DNA of 64,000 nt from assembly GCF_004341105.1 (NCBI RefSeq), contig NZ_SLZK01000001.1:62001-126000 (forward strand), given 5' to 3'. A program made the translations under genes and the position numbers. This document shows, piece by piece, positions 16,740 to 25,565 of the stretch; position 1 is the stretch's first letter, and each line of letters begins with the position of its first letter. The DNA is from Rhizobium sp. BK418. GTDB taxonomy: Bacteria; Pseudomonadota; Alphaproteobacteria; Rhizobiales; Rhizobiaceae. The notes beneath the pieces are model-generated. The model was given only the letters and a program-made list of their open reading frames with translations. It ran no database searches and was not told the DNA's origin.

Positions 16740-18974
16740 ATGATGCGGCAGTACGAGCTCGTGGAGCGGGTTCAGAAATACAAGCCCGATGCCAACGAAG
16801 CTCTGCTGAACAAAGCCTATGTCTACGCCATGCAGAAACATGGCCAGCAGAAGCGGGCGAGCGGCGATCCCTACATTTCGCATCCGCTCGAGGTGGCCGC
16901 CATCCTGACCGACATGCATCTCGATGAATCGACGATTGCTGTCGCCCTCCTGCATGACACGATCGAAGATACGACGGCGACCCGCGCCGAAATCGATGAA
17001 CTTTTCGGCGAAGATATCGGACGTCTGGTCGAAGGCCTGACGAAGATCAAGAAGCTCGACCTCGTCACCAAGAAGGCCAAGCAGGCAGAAAACCTGCGTA
17101 AGCTCTTGCTTGCCATTTCCGATGACGTGCGCGTCCTGCTCGTCAAGCTCGCCGATCGCCTCCACAACATGCGCACCCTCGACCACATGTCGCTGGAAAA
17201 GCGCGCGCGCATTTCCGAAGAGACGATGGAAATTTATGCGCCGCTTGCCGGCCGCATGGGTATGCAGGACATGCGTGAGGAACTGGAGGAGCTTTCCTTC
17301 CGGCACATGAACCCGGAGGCTTACGAGACCGTCACCAAGCGCCTCGAGGAACTGTCGAAGCGCAATGAAGGCCTGGTCAAAAAGATCGAGGCCGAGTTGC
17401 GCGACCTCCTGATCGCCAATGGGCTGACGAGCGCCTATGTCAAAGGCCGCCAGAAGAAGCCCTATTCGGTGTTCCGCAAGATGCAGTCGAAGTCGCTCTC
17501 TTTCGAGCAGCTTTCCGATGTCTACGGTTTCCGCATCATCGTCGAGGATATCCCCTCCTGCTACCGCGCACTCGGCATCGTCCATACCCGCTGGCGCGTC
17601 GTGCCAGGTCGTTTCAAGGACTACATCTCGACGCCGAAGCAGAACGATTACCGCTCGCTTCACACCACGATCGTCGGCCCGTCGATGCAGCGCATTGAAT
17701 TGCAGATACGCACCAAGCGCATGCACGAGATTGCCGAATTCGGTATCGCCGCTCATACGCTCTACAAGGACGGCGCCACCAATGCCGATGGCGATATTCT
17801 CTCGCGCGAAAGTAATGCCTATTCCTGGCTGCGCCACACGATCGAGGCACTTGCCGAAGGCGACAGCCCGGAAGAATTCCTCGAACATACCAAACTCGAG
17901 CTTTTCCAGGACCAGGTCTTCTGTTTCACGCCGAAGGGCAAGCTGATTGCTCTGCCGCGCGGCGCAACGCCCATCGACTTCGCCTACGCCGTCCACACGA
18001 ATATCGGCGATACGACCGTCGGTGCGAAGATCAACGGCCGCATCATGCCCCTGGTGACCCGCCTCAACAATGGCGACGAAGTGGAGATCATCCGCTCCGG
18101 CGTGCAGGTGCCGCCGGCCGCCTGGGAAGAGATCGTCGTCACCGGCAAGGCGCGCGCTGCCATCCGCCGTGCGACGCGCATGGCGATCCGCAAGCAATAT
18201 GCCGGTCTCGGCCACCGCATCCTGGAACGCACCTTCGAACGCGCCGGCAAAATCTTCTCGCGCGATGCAATGAAGCCGGCGCTGCACCGTCTGGGGCAGA
18301 AGGATGTGGAAGATGCGATCGCCGCCGTCGGTCGCGGTGAAATGTCGTCGCTCGACGTGCTGCGCGCCGTCTATCCCGATCATCAGGATGAGCGCGTCAC
18401 GGTCAAGCCCGCCGGCGACGAGGGCTGGTTCAATGTCCGCAGCGCCGCGGGCATGATCTTCAAGATCCCCGGCAAGAGCAAGGCCGATCTCGATGGTGAG
18501 CGTGCCTCCACCGAGAGCGATCCCGATATCGTGCCGATCCGCGGCCTTTCCGGCAATGTCGACGTCAAGTTCTCGCCAACCGGCGCCGTGCCCGGTGATC
18601 GTATCGTCGGCATCATGGAAAAGGGCAAGGGCATCACCATCTATCCGATCCAGTCGCCGGCACTGCAGCGCTTCGATGACCAGCCGGACCGCTGGATCGA
18701 TGTGCGCTGGGATCTGGATGAGGCCAACAAATCCCGCTTCACGGCCCGCATCTTGGTCAACGCGCTGAACGAGCCCGGTACGCTCGCGAAGGTGGCGCAG
18801 ACGGTGGCGAGTCTCGACGTCAATATCCGCATGCTGAATACGGTACGTGCGGCAACCGACTTCACCGAAATGGTGTTGGAAGTTGAGGTCTGGGACCTGC
18901 GTCAGCTCAATCAGCTGCTCGCCCAGTTGAAGGATCTGGACTGCATCGCGACGGTCCGACGGCTCTACGAGTAG
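16740..18974 (+). CDS. rsh: bifunctional (p)ppGpp synthetase/hydrolase
   Basis: The 744-residue RelA/SpoT homologue has the full domain set. The order is an HD hydrolase domain (about 45-150; HPLEVA, LLHDTIEDT), a synthetase domain (about 240-360; SVFRKMQ, DVYGFRIIV, DYISTPKQNDYRSLHT), TGS (about 390-450), and a C-terminal ACT domain (about 665-740). An intact HD motif together with the synthetase motif indicates a dual enzyme, as in other rhizobia that have one Rsh. It makes and removes the stringent-response alarmone in the cytoplasm. Two adjacent ATG codons occur; the first is used, with GGAG upstream. A terminator-like hairpin lies just before it. Confidence 0.96.
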   Translation: MMRQYELVERVQKYKPDANEALLNKAYVYAMQKHGQQKRASGDPYISHPLEVAAILTDMHLDESTIAVALLHDTIEDTTATRAEIDELFGEDIGRLVEGLTKIKKLDLVTKKAKQAENLRKLLLAISDDVRVLLVKLADRLHNMRTLDHMSLEKRARISEETMEIYAPLAGRMGMQDMREELEELSFRHMNPEAYETVTKRLEELSKRNEGLVKKIEAELRDLLIANGLTSAYVKGRQKKPYSVFRKMQSKSLSFEQLSDVYGFRIIVEDIPSCYRALGIVHTRWRVVPGRFKDYISTPKQNDYRSLHTTIVGPSMQRIELQIRTKRMHEIAEFGIAAHTLYKDGATNADGDILSRESNAYSWLRHTIEALAEGDSPEEFLEHTKLELFQDQVFCFTPKGKLIALPRGATPIDFAYAVHTNIGDTTVGAKINGRIMPLVTRLNNGDEVEIIRSGVQVPPAAWEEIVVTGKARAAIRRATRMAIRKQYAGLGHRILERTFERAGKIFSRDAMKPALHRLGQKDVEDAIAAVGRGEMSSLDVLRAVYPDHQDERVTVKPAGDEGWFNVRSAAGMIFKIPGKSKADLDGERASTESDPDIVPIRGLSGNVDVKFSPTGAVPGDRIVGIMEKGKGITIYPIQSPALQRFDDQPDRWIDVRWDLDEANKSRFTARILVNALNEPGTLAKVAQTVASLDVNIRMLNTVRAATDFTEMVLEVEVWDLRQLNQLLAQLKDLDCIATVRRLYE

Positions 18975-18995
18975 GCTTTTGTTAAAGTTTTGCCG

Positions 18996-19016
18996 AACGC
19001 AAATTTGCGTTTTGCA
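18996..19016 (+). terminator. probable terminator after rsh
   Basis: AACGCAAATTTGCGTT (18996-19011) is a perfect 16-base palindrome followed by TTGCATATTTTG, 21 bases after the rsh stop. The stem would have a small loop and the T run is broken, so it is a moderate candidate. Confidence 0.5.
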
Positions 19017-19028
19017 TATTTTGTGATC

Positions 19029-19078
19029 ATTTCATGGCCGAAAAGGCATATTGAAATGGCAAGTCATGCGTCACTTGC
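19029..19078 (+). other. possible structured leader of the DUF3563 gene
   Basis: Two hairpins can be drawn: ATTTCA (19029-19034) with TGAAAT (19052-19057), enclosing GGCC-GAAAA-GGC; and GCAAGT (19059-19064) with ACTTGC (19073-19078). They fall in a 159-base gap between the rsh terminator and the DUF3563 gene, and may be its untranslated leader or a small RNA. Confidence 0.35.
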
Positions 19079-19169
19079 ATGGCTGCGTTCAGGTTACAGC
19101 GATGGTAATTGACCTTTGCCGCGATTATCTTCTGGTCATCAAGAAATGAAACGAAGATGAGGCAAAGCA

Positions 19170-19319
19170 ATGTTTGAACCGATCAGAAAGTTCGCCCGCG
19201 CCCTTCGCGCTCCGACCGCTCAGGAACGTGAAATGGCATATCTCAACGGCTCGCATGACCGTATTGATCTTGAATATCGTCAGCGCCAGGTCGATCGCGG
19301 CTTGTTCCGCAATCGCTAA
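19170..19319 (+). CDS. DUF3563 family micro-protein (49 residues)
   Basis: A short frame encodes MFEPIRKFARALRAPTAQER and goes on with EMAYLNGSHDRIDLEYRQRQ, ending VDRGLFRNR. The EREMAYLNGS...DRIDLEYRQRQ core is the signature of DUF3563, short proteins frequent in Rhizobiales and Burkholderiales. The GAGGCAAAGCA leader gives a good ribosome binding site for the ATG at 19170. The protein is strongly charged, has no membrane segment and has no known function. It stands alone between rsh and the DUF2062 gene. Confidence 0.85.
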   Translation: MFEPIRKFARALRAPTAQEREMAYLNGSHDRIDLEYRQRQVDRGLFRNR

Positions 19320-19462
19320 TCGCCTGAGATATACTTGACGTAAGGAAGGGGGCGTTATGCATGAACCGCGCCCCTTGGAAGAAGAAAAGAGTAGACGGTC
19401 TGTTTAAGCGGTTCCATTTGCCGCTCTTGTCATGATGACGTGCGCTGCACTAAATACGCGCC

Positions 19463-20053
19463 ATGTTATTTCGCCGTCGCAAACCAGCAGGATTTAAGGA
19501 AAAACTACGGGAGCTTGTCTGGCCCCGTAAAGGTTTTCTGCGCCCTGCACGTTATATCATGATGCGCGTTCTGCGCTTGTCTGCCTCACCGCATGCCGTT
19601 GCGGTGGGCTTTGCCGCGGGTGTCTTCGTTTCGTGGACACCCTTTATCGGCGTGCATTTCATCATGGCCTTCGTCATCGCTTATTTCCTGTCGGGAAATA
19701 TGGTGGCCGCAGCCCTTGGCTGCGCAGCCTTCGGCAATCCGCTGACCTATCCGTTCATCTGGGGCATTACTTGGGAAGTCGGCCATCTGCTGCTCAGCCG
19801 CCAGGCTCAGACGGGTGGCCAAGCGATCGATCTCGCCGAACTCTTTCACAAGCTGCATTTCACGGAACTATGGAAGCCGGTGTTGGAGCCGATGCTGATC
19901 GGTGCCATTCCGCCAGGGGCCATCAGTTCGGTTGCGCTTTATGCGCTGACATTCTACACCGTCAAGGGCTTTCAGACGCGCCGCCGCGCCCGGCTGATGG
20001 AGCGCGCGCGTCTTCGGCTTTCCGATCCGGCCGGCAATTTGCCGACCGTCTGA
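19463..20053 (+). CDS. DUF2062 membrane protein
   Basis: The 196-residue protein has a basic N-terminus (RRRKPAGFKEKLRELVWPRKG), then two or three membrane segments in the DUF2062 core (AVGFAAGVFVSWTPFIGVHF, ALGCAAFGNPLTYPFIWG) and a last segment near residue 160, with a basic tail. DUF2062 proteins are cytoplasmic-membrane proteins of unknown biochemical role. The ribosome binding site at the ATG (19463) is weak. The gene lies 30 bases before acpS on the same strand and may be transcribed with it. Confidence 0.85.
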   Translation: MLFRRRKPAGFKEKLRELVWPRKGFLRPARYIMMRVLRLSASPHAVAVGFAAGVFVSWTPFIGVHFIMAFVIAYFLSGNMVAAALGCAAFGNPLTYPFIWGITWEVGHLLLSRQAQTGGQAIDLAELFHKLHFTELWKPVLEPMLIGAIPPGAISSVALYALTFYTVKGFQTRRRARLMERARLRLSDPAGNLPTV

Positions 20054-20083
20054 GCTGAATTTATCCGGAAAGGCTCCCTTCGC

Positions 20084-20488
20084 ATGATCATCGGCATTGG
20101 CAGCGATCTCATCGATATCCGCCGCGTTGAGAAATCCATCGAGCGTTTCGGTGACCGTTTCACGCATCGCTGCTTCACCGAGATCGAGCGCGCCCGTTCG
20201 GATCGCCGCGCCAACCGCGCCGAATCTTACGCCAAGCGTTTTGCCGCCAAGGAGGCCTGCTCCAAGGCCCTCGGCACAGGCCTTTCGCAGGGTGTCTTCT
20301 GGAAGGATATGGGCGTCGTCAACCTGCCGAGCGGCAAGCCGACAATGCAATTGACGGGCGGTGCCGCCGTCGTCCTGCAGGCCATGCTGCCGGCGGGCCA
20401 CAAGGCCGCCATTCATTTGACAATAACCGATGATTATCCCTTGGCTCAGGCTTTTGTGATCATCGAAGCGCTGCCGGATGCCGTATGA
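20084..20488 (+). CDS. acpS: holo-[acyl-carrier-protein] synthase
   Basis: The 134-residue protein carries both AcpS signatures: [11 protein letters not shown] (the Mg-binding Asp8) and [15 protein letters not shown] (the catalytic Glu-Lys region). It transfers 4'-phosphopantetheine from CoA to apo-ACP, activating fatty acid synthesis. Its length is normal for the trimeric AcpS class. It sits 114 bases before lepB in the conserved acpS-lepB-rnc-era order. AAAGGCTCCC stands before the ATG. Confidence 0.96.
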   Translation: MIIGIGSDLIDIRRVEKSIERFGDRFTHRCFTEIERARSDRRANRAESYAKRFAAKEACSKALGTGLSQGVFWKDMGVVNLPSGKPTMQLTGGAAVVLQAMLPAGHKAAIHLTITDDYPLAQAFVIIEALPDAV

Positions 20489-20602
20489 TAGCGACCTCTC
20501 GTCGCTTTTAATGCTGTCGTTATTGCCGCCACCAGCCGAAGCCGCTAGAGAGAACGTCAGAAAGAAATGCGCCTTTACGGCGTCTTGAAGGAATAAGACT
20601 GC

Positions 20603-21346
20603 GTGTCCGAAAAAGTCGAAACCAAGCCGAACGCCCTCTGGGAAAATATCAAGGTCATCATCCAGGCTCTGCTCCTGGCCATGATTATCAGGACCGTATT
20701 GTTCCAGCCCTTTACCATTCCGTCGGGCTCGATGATGCCGACACTGCTGGTCGGTGACTATATTTTCGTCAACAAGTTTGCTTACGGCTATTCGAAATAT
20801 TCGCTGCCTTTCTCGCCGAATATTTTCAGCGGCCGCATCTTCGGTTCCGATCCGAAGCGCGGCGATATCGTGGTTTTCCGTTTCCCGCCGAATCCTGACG
20901 TCGATTACATCAAGCGTGTCGTTGGCCTGCCGGGCGACCATATCCAGGTCACCGACGGCGTTCTCTTCGTCAACGGCAAGCCGGTTCCGAAGGTGCCCGA
21001 TGGCACTTTCAATTCCGACTACAAGCTCGATCCGGGCCAGGACGTGCCGGTATTCCGCGAGACGCTCGATAACGGCAAGACCTACGATACGCTCGATCAG
21101 TCGCCGGTATCGCGCGGCGACAACACCCGCGAGTTCATCGTTCCGGAAGGCCATTACTTCATGATGGGCGACAACCGTGACAACTCGCTCGACAGCCGCT
21201 TCGATGTCGGCTTCGTTCCGGCGGAAAACCTTGTCGGCCGCGCCAGCGTCATCTTCTTCTCGCTTGGCAACGACACGTCCTTCCGCGAAATCTGGAAGTG
21301 GCCGACCAACATGCGCTGGGATCGCCTCTTCAAGGTTGTTGAATGA
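20603..21346 (+). CDS. lepB: signal peptidase I
   Basis: The 247-residue membrane protein has one N-terminal transmembrane helix (about 17-35, VIIQALLLAMIIRTVLF). The catalytic Ser43 is in PSGSMMPTL, the general-base Lys104 in DYIKRVVGLPGD, and the box MGDNRDNSLDSR follows later. It cuts signal peptides from exported proteins on the periplasmic side. The start is a GTG at 20603 preceded by GAAGGAATAAG. Its last codons overlap the rnc start by four bases (ATGA), so the two are translationally coupled. Confidence 0.97.
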   Translation: MSEKVETKPNALWENIKVIIQALLLAMIIRTVLFQPFTIPSGSMMPTLLVGDYIFVNKFAYGYSKYSLPFSPNIFSGRIFGSDPKRGDIVVFRFPPNPDVDYIKRVVGLPGDHIQVTDGVLFVNGKPVPKVPDGTFNSDYKLDPGQDVPVFRETLDNGKTYDTLDQSPVSRGDNTREFIVPEGHYFMMGDNRDNSLDSRFDVGFVPAENLVGRASVIFFSLGNDTSFREIWKWPTNMRWDRLFKVVE

Positions 21347-22059
21347 GCAAGGCGCAGACGCTCTCAGCGGCGGACCGCGCTAAGCTTGAAACCCTGATCG
21401 GCCATGAATTTGTCGAGAAGGAACGTCTGGATCGCGCGCTGACCCATGCCAGCGCGCGCACCGACAAGGGCAATTACGAGCGGCTTGAATTTCTCGGCGA
21501 CAGGGTACTCGGGCTCTGCATCGCCGATCTGCTGTTTCGCACGTTCGGCGCTGCGACGGAAGGCGAGCTTTCGGTACGCCTGAACCAGCTGGTCAGTGCC
21601 GAAACCTGTGCGGCCGTCGCCGACGAACTCAATCTTCATCTTTATATCCGCACTGGCGCAGACGTGAAGAAACTCACCGGCAAGCGCATGATGAATGTGC
21701 GCGCCGATGTCGTCGAAAGCCTGATCGCCGCGCTTTATCTCGATGGCGGACTGGAAGTCGCCCGCCGCTTCATCCTGCGTTACTGGGAGGGCAGGGCGGT
21801 GCGCGCCGATGGTGCCCGCCGTGACGCAAAAACCGAGCTGCAGGAGTGGTCGCACGCCAAATATGGTGTCACACCCGTCTACCGGGTTGAAGAACGCAGC
21901 GGACCGGATCATGATCCGCGCTTCAAGGTGACTGTCGAAGTCGCTGGCGTCGCACCGGAGATGGGCGTAGAGCGCTCCAAGCGCGCTGCGGAACAGGTCG
22001 CCGCCACGAAAATGCTCGAGCGCGAAGGCATTTGGCAGCAGGCATCTGCCGGAAATTGA
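21343..22059 (+). CDS. rnc: ribonuclease III
   Basis: The 238-residue enzyme has the RNase III signature ERLEFLGDRVL (residues 46-56, with the catalytic Glu49 and Asp53). The second acidic cluster is in VRADVVESLIAAL. A C-terminal double-stranded RNA-binding domain begins near residue 160 (DAKTELQEWSHAKYG). It processes rRNA precursors and structured mRNAs. It overlaps lepB by four bases and is followed eight bases later by era. Confidence 0.97.
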   Translation: MSKAQTLSAADRAKLETLIGHEFVEKERLDRALTHASARTDKGNYERLEFLGDRVLGLCIADLLFRTFGAATEGELSVRLNQLVSAETCAAVADELNLHLYIRTGADVKKLTGKRMMNVRADVVESLIAALYLDGGLEVARRFILRYWEGRAVRADGARRDAKTELQEWSHAKYGVTPVYRVEERSGPDHDPRFKVTVEVAGVAPEMGVERSKRAAEQVAATKMLEREGIWQQASAGN

Positions 22060-22067
22060 CGGGATTA

Positions 22068-23006
22068 ATGACAGAAGAAAACGAAATGGCGGCCAAGAGC
22101 GCTGCTGAAAGCAACCCGACGCATTCGGGCTTCGTCGCGCTGATCGGTCCGACGAATGCCGGAAAATCGACACTCGTTAATCGCTTCGTCGGTGCCAAGG
22201 TCTCGATCGTCAGCCACAAAGTGCAGACGACGCGCGCCATCGTGCGCGGCATTGCCATCCACAACAATGCCCAGATCGTCTTCATGGACACGCCCGGCAT
22301 CTTCAAGCCGCGCCGCCGTCTCGATCGCGCCATGGTGACGTCTGCCTGGGGTGGCGCCAAGGATGCCGATCTCATCATGCTGCTGATCGATAGCGAGCGT
22401 GGCCTGCGCGGCGATGCGGAAGCCATTCTCGAAGGCCTCAAGGACGTTCCGCAGAAGAAGATTCTCGTTCTGAACAAGATCGACCGTGTCAATCGCGAAT
22501 TGCTTCTGGCGATCGCTGCTACGGCGAACCAGAAGGTCGACTTCGACCAGACCTTCATGATCTCGGCAGAAAACGGTTCGGGTTGCGACGACGTAATGGA
22601 TTATCTGGCAAAGACCCTGCCGGAGGGTCCCTGGTACTATCCTGAGGATCAGATCTCCGATCTGCCGATGCGCCAGCTTGCCGCCGAAATCACCCGCGAG
22701 AAGCTGTTTCTGCGCCTGCACCAGGAGCTTCCCTATTCCTCGCATGTCGAGACGGAAAAATGGGAAGAGCGCAAGGATGGTTCCGTGCGCATCGAACAGG
22801 TCATCTATGTCGAGCGTGACAGCCAGAAGAAGATTGCGCTCGGCAAGGGGGGTGAAACCATCAAAGCGATTTCGTCGGCCTCACGCCGTGAACTGTCTGA
22901 AATCCTTGAACAGCCGGTGCATCTCTTCCTGTTCGTCAAGGTGCGCGAGAACTGGGGCGACGATCCCGAACGCTTCCGCGAGATGGGCCTCGAGTTCCCG
23001 CACTAA
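22068..23006 (+). CDS. era: GTPase Era
   Basis: The 312-residue protein has the G1 motif GPTNAGKST, the switch region, G3 DTPG, G4 NKID and a C-terminal KH-type RNA-binding domain (GKGGETIKAIS). Era binds the 3' end of 16S rRNA and is needed for 30S assembly. The frame is open further upstream, inside rnc; the ATG at 22068 (MTEENEM) is chosen by family length, and ATG 22086 is an alternative. Directly after the stop begins the first of two identical palindromic repeats. Confidence 0.95.
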   Translation: MTEENEMAAKSAAESNPTHSGFVALIGPTNAGKSTLVNRFVGAKVSIVSHKVQTTRAIVRGIAIHNNAQIVFMDTPGIFKPRRRLDRAMVTSAWGGAKDADLIMLLIDSERGLRGDAEAILEGLKDVPQKKILVLNKIDRVNRELLLAIAATANQKVDFDQTFMISAENGSGCDDVMDYLAKTLPEGPWYYPEDQISDLPMRQLAAEITREKLFLRLHQELPYSSHVETEKWEERKDGSVRIEQVIYVERDSQKKIALGKGGETIKAISSASRRELSEILEQPVHLFLFVKVRENWGDDPERFREMGLEFPH

Positions 23007-23007
23007 A

Positions 23008-23054
23008 GCATGTCGCGCAAAAGTGTGCAGCGGTTTTGCGGTAACGACATGCGG
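23008..23054. repeat. REP-like palindromic element, copy 1
   Basis: The 47-base element has inverted ends GCATGTCG / CGACATGC around a core with CAAAAGTGTGCAGCGG. It starts two bases after the era stop and is identical to the copy at 23067-23113. Confidence 0.85.
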
Positions 23055-23066
23055 CAAATATAAAAG

Positions 23067-23113
23067 GCATGTCGCGCAAAAGTGTGCAGCGGTTTTGCGG
23101 TAACGACATGCGG
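23067..23113. repeat. REP-like palindromic element, copy 2
   Basis: It is identical over 47 bases to the copy at 23008-23054 and is separated from it by 12 bases (period 59). The identity indicates a very recent tandem duplication. The same core recurs in diverged form near 37110, 37964 and 45501. Confidence 0.85.
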
Positions 23114-23260
23114 AAATGCAAGCCTTAAAGTGGCAACGAAACTGGCAAGCGGCGTCCAGCTCCTTGTTTCCGCGTAAAAATCACTGTCTGTTCCGAGGAA
23201 CGAATTGGTCTGCCTGCGCATTGATTTGCGAGCGCCGGTTTTTGGCACCGCGGGGACAAG

Positions 23261-24013
23261 ATGCCGACGGCAAAACCCACCCATTCCTTCAAGACGCCCT
23301 GCGAGCAATGTCCGTTACGGCCGTTGCCGCATTTCCGGGAGTTCAGTCGAGACGAACTGGAATTCGTCTCCAAGTTCAAGAGAGGGGAACTGGCGGCTGA
23401 TGCCGGTGCAACCATTCTGGTCGAAGGTGCTCACAGCGCCCACCTCTTTACCGTGCTGTCAGGTTGGGGCTTCCGCTACAAGATGTTGGAAGACGGCCGT
23501 CGGCAGATTCTGAATTATGTCATGCCGGGCGACCTGATCGGCCTGCAGGGCACGATCATGGGCGAGATGCAGCATTCCGTGGAGGCCCTGTCGCCGGTCT
23601 CTCTCTGCATCTTCGAACGCGATAAGCTGATGAGCCTTTATATCCGGCATGCCTCGCTTGCCTTCGACATCACCTGGATCGCGGCGCAGGAGGAGCGTAT
23701 TCTCGATGAACACCTGCTCAGCATCGGCCGCCGCACCGCGCTCGAAAGAGCCGCCTATCTGATCGCTTTCCTCTTCGAGCGCGGCAAAAAGCTCAATCTT
23801 TTCAACGGCCGCAATCTCATTCCGATTACCCAGCAGCATATTGCCGACACGCTCGGGCTTTCGATTGTTCATACCAACAAGACCTTGAAAAAGCTTGCAG
23901 CACGCGACCTTATCCGCTGGCAGGAGCGTGGTTGCGAGGTACTGGATGGGGAAGGTCTGAAGCAGATGGCTGGCTGGGAAGGGCTGCGCGAGGAAAAGCG
24001 TCCTTTCGTCTAA
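23261..24013 (+). CDS. Crp/Fnr-family transcriptional regulator
   Basis: The 250-residue protein has a cyclic-nucleotide-binding-type sensor barrel (about 40-150) and a C-terminal Crp-type winged helix (about 165-235; ITQQHIADTLGLSIVHTNKT is the recognition region). The N-terminus has CEQCPLRPL (Cys14, Cys17), which resembles the start of an FNR iron-sulphur motif. The third N-terminal Cys is missing; one further Cys is in VSLCIF. A normal FNR [4Fe-4S] cluster therefore seems unlikely, but a redox or haem signal cannot be excluded. GGGGACAAG precedes the ATG. It is inserted between era and recO with the next gene. Confidence 0.85.
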   Translation: MPTAKPTHSFKTPCEQCPLRPLPHFREFSRDELEFVSKFKRGELAADAGATILVEGAHSAHLFTVLSGWGFRYKMLEDGRRQILNYVMPGDLIGLQGTIMGEMQHSVEALSPVSLCIFERDKLMSLYIRHASLAFDITWIAAQEERILDEHLLSIGRRTALERAAYLIAFLFERGKKLNLFNGRNLIPITQQHIADTLGLSIVHTNKTLKKLAARDLIRWQERGCEVLDGEGLKQMAGWEGLREEKRPFV

Positions 24014-24131
24014 AGTCGTTCCTTGCCAGACGATGAGCTTGAATGTCTTTTTTAAATGCAAAGTGACGCCGGAAAAAATACAGTCACGTCATCTTTCCTT
24101 CGATTTTCGTTCGTATCGACCGGAGGCAAAA

Positions 24132-24623
24132 ATGTGGCTATTCAATAGCGATGGGCAACCATCCCCAACGGTCCAGGCGGGAACCGCAGGAAATGATATT
24201 TACGATATGGCAGAGGTGCGGCAAAATTTGCGCTTCACGAGGGGCATGAAGATCATGAGCGCAAAGACCCGTGTCCTGGTCCTGGAAGACAGCATGATTA
24301 TCGCCATGGAGGCGGAGGATATCCTGCGCGTCGTGGGCGCGGACGTGATCGATATCGCCAACAGCCTCGATCAGGCGCGCGATGCGATCCGCGTTGCAAA
24401 TTATGATTTTGCGCTCCTCGACGTGAATCTCGGCGAGGCGATGAGCTTCGATTTCGCGCGTGATCTGTCGCAGGCCAATATCCCCTTTGGCTTCGTCAGC
24501 GGCTACTCCGATACGCAGGATTTCCCGATCGACCTTCAGGACGTGCCGCTTCTCGTCAAGCCTTTCGACGAGGACGCGATGCGCGACTTTCTCCAGAAGC
24601 TTTTCCCGTCGCCAGCTGAATGA
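24132..24623 (+). CDS. receiver-only response regulator
   Basis: The 163-residue protein has an N-terminal extension of about 43 residues and one CheY-like receiver domain. Acidic pocket residues are in VLVLEDSMII, the phosphorylated Asp in ALLDVNLGE, and the conserved Lys in LLVKPFDED. There is no output domain. Single-domain receivers of this type are common in Rhizobiales phosphorelays; the partner kinase is not in the window. The frame opens at 24033, but the ATG at 24132 follows GGAGGCAAAA and is chosen. A second start at MKIMSAKTR, closer to the receiver, is possible. Confidence 0.88.
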   Translation: MWLFNSDGQPSPTVQAGTAGNDIYDMAEVRQNLRFTRGMKIMSAKTRVLVLEDSMIIAMEAEDILRVVGADVIDIANSLDQARDAIRVANYDFALLDVNLGEAMSFDFARDLSQANIPFGFVSGYSDTQDFPIDLQDVPLLVKPFDEDAMRDFLQKLFPSPAE

Positions 24624-24632
24624 CTTGAGGCC

Positions 24633-24711
24633 TCAGCCTGCTTTAGAGTCTTTCCCGCTCAGAATGCTTCAATCTGACCCGGAAAGGTTTTAGAGTGAAT
24701 CCGCAGGCTGA
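24633..24711. repeat. inverted repeat before recO
   Basis: TCAGCCTGC (24633-24641) and GCAGGCTGA (24703-24711) are exact reverse complements 61 bases apart in the gap between the response regulator and recO. A smaller pair (CTTTCC / GGAAAG) lies inside, so a branched fold is possible. Function is unknown. Confidence 0.45.
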
Positions 24712-24725
24712 AGGACGGTTTTCCG

Positions 24726-25496
24726 ATGCAATGGCAGGATCAGGCGATCATTCTTGGCGTCAAACGCCACGGCGAGACGAGCGTCATCGCCGAGGTGATG
24801 ACGCGCGAGCGCGGCCGTCACCTCGGTCTCGTCCGCTCCGGCCGTTCGCGCACCATGCAGCCAGTGCTGCAACCCGGCAACGAGGTGGAAGTCATCTGGC
24901 GTGCCCGGCTGGACGAGCATCTCGGTGAGTTCCGCATCGAACCGGTCAAGCTGCGCGCGGCGCGGCTGATGGAGACGGCAACCGCCGTCTATGGCGTGCA
25001 GGCCATGGGCGCGCTTCTGCGCCTGCTGCCGGAGCGTGATCCGCACCCGCATCTCTTCGAAGCGCTGGAAATCATCCTCGATCACCTCCACAATCCTGCC
25101 GATGCCGGTGAGCTTTTCGTGCGCTTCGAGCTCGCAGTGCTGAACGATCTTGGCTTTGGGCTCGACCTTACTGAATGTGCGGCGACTGGAGCCCGCACCG
25201 ATCTCGCCTATGTCTCGCCGAAGTCCGGCCGCGCCGTCAGTCGCGGCGCCGGAGAGCCCTGGGCCGATAAGATGCTGCTTTTGCCGGCCTTCCTGAGTGT
25301 GCAGGAAAACCAGGCAGCCGATTTCGAAAGCCTCACGGCGGCATTCCGTCTGACTGGATTCTTTCTGCATCGTCATGTCTACGAACCGCGTGGTCTCGAG
25401 GCTTCTGCGGCGCGTGAAGGCTTCGTTCAGGCTGCGCTCAAGGCCCTGAACCCGGCTGCGCGGACGCTTTTGCGACCGGATGAGCTTTCCGCTTGA
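24726..25496 (+). CDS. recO: DNA repair protein RecO
   Basis: The 256-residue protein starts with the RecO N-terminal OB-fold ([20 protein letters not shown], then [16 protein letters not shown]) and has the helical C-terminal domain with [13 protein letters not shown]. RecO anneals single strands and loads RecA through RecFOR. The zinc-binding Cys set is reduced, as in other alphaproteobacteria. In Rhizobiales recO usually follows era; here a Crp/Fnr and a receiver gene lie between them. Confidence 0.94.
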   Translation: MQWQDQAIILGVKRHGETSVIAEVMTRERGRHLGLVRSGRSRTMQPVLQPGNEVEVIWRARLDEHLGEFRIEPVKLRAARLMETATAVYGVQAMGALLRLLPERDPHPHLFEALEIILDHLHNPADAGELFVRFELAVLNDLGFGLDLTECAATGARTDLAYVSPKSGRAVSRGAGEPWADKMLLLPAFLSVQENQAADFESLTAAFRLTGFFLHRHVYEPRGLEASAAREGFVQAALKALNPAARTLLRPDELSA

Positions 25497-25565
25497 ACGG
25501 CTTTTCATTCGTGCAAAACATCCTTCAGCTTTGGCGGTTTACCCCCACGCGCCGTGCCCCTATGT

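Noticed and set aside
16716..18383. 555-codon open frame opposite rsh
   Set aside because: Antisense shadow of the synthetase gene; no recognisable domain.
19337..19377. Stem-loop AAGGGG...CCCCTT after the DUF3563 gene considered as a terminator
   Set aside because: The stem has a bulge and is followed by A/G-rich sequence rather than T.
23008..23113. Two 47-base identical repeats considered as a CRISPR start
   Set aside because: Only two units, a 12-base spacer, palindromic REP-type ends and diverged relatives elsewhere; no cas genes.
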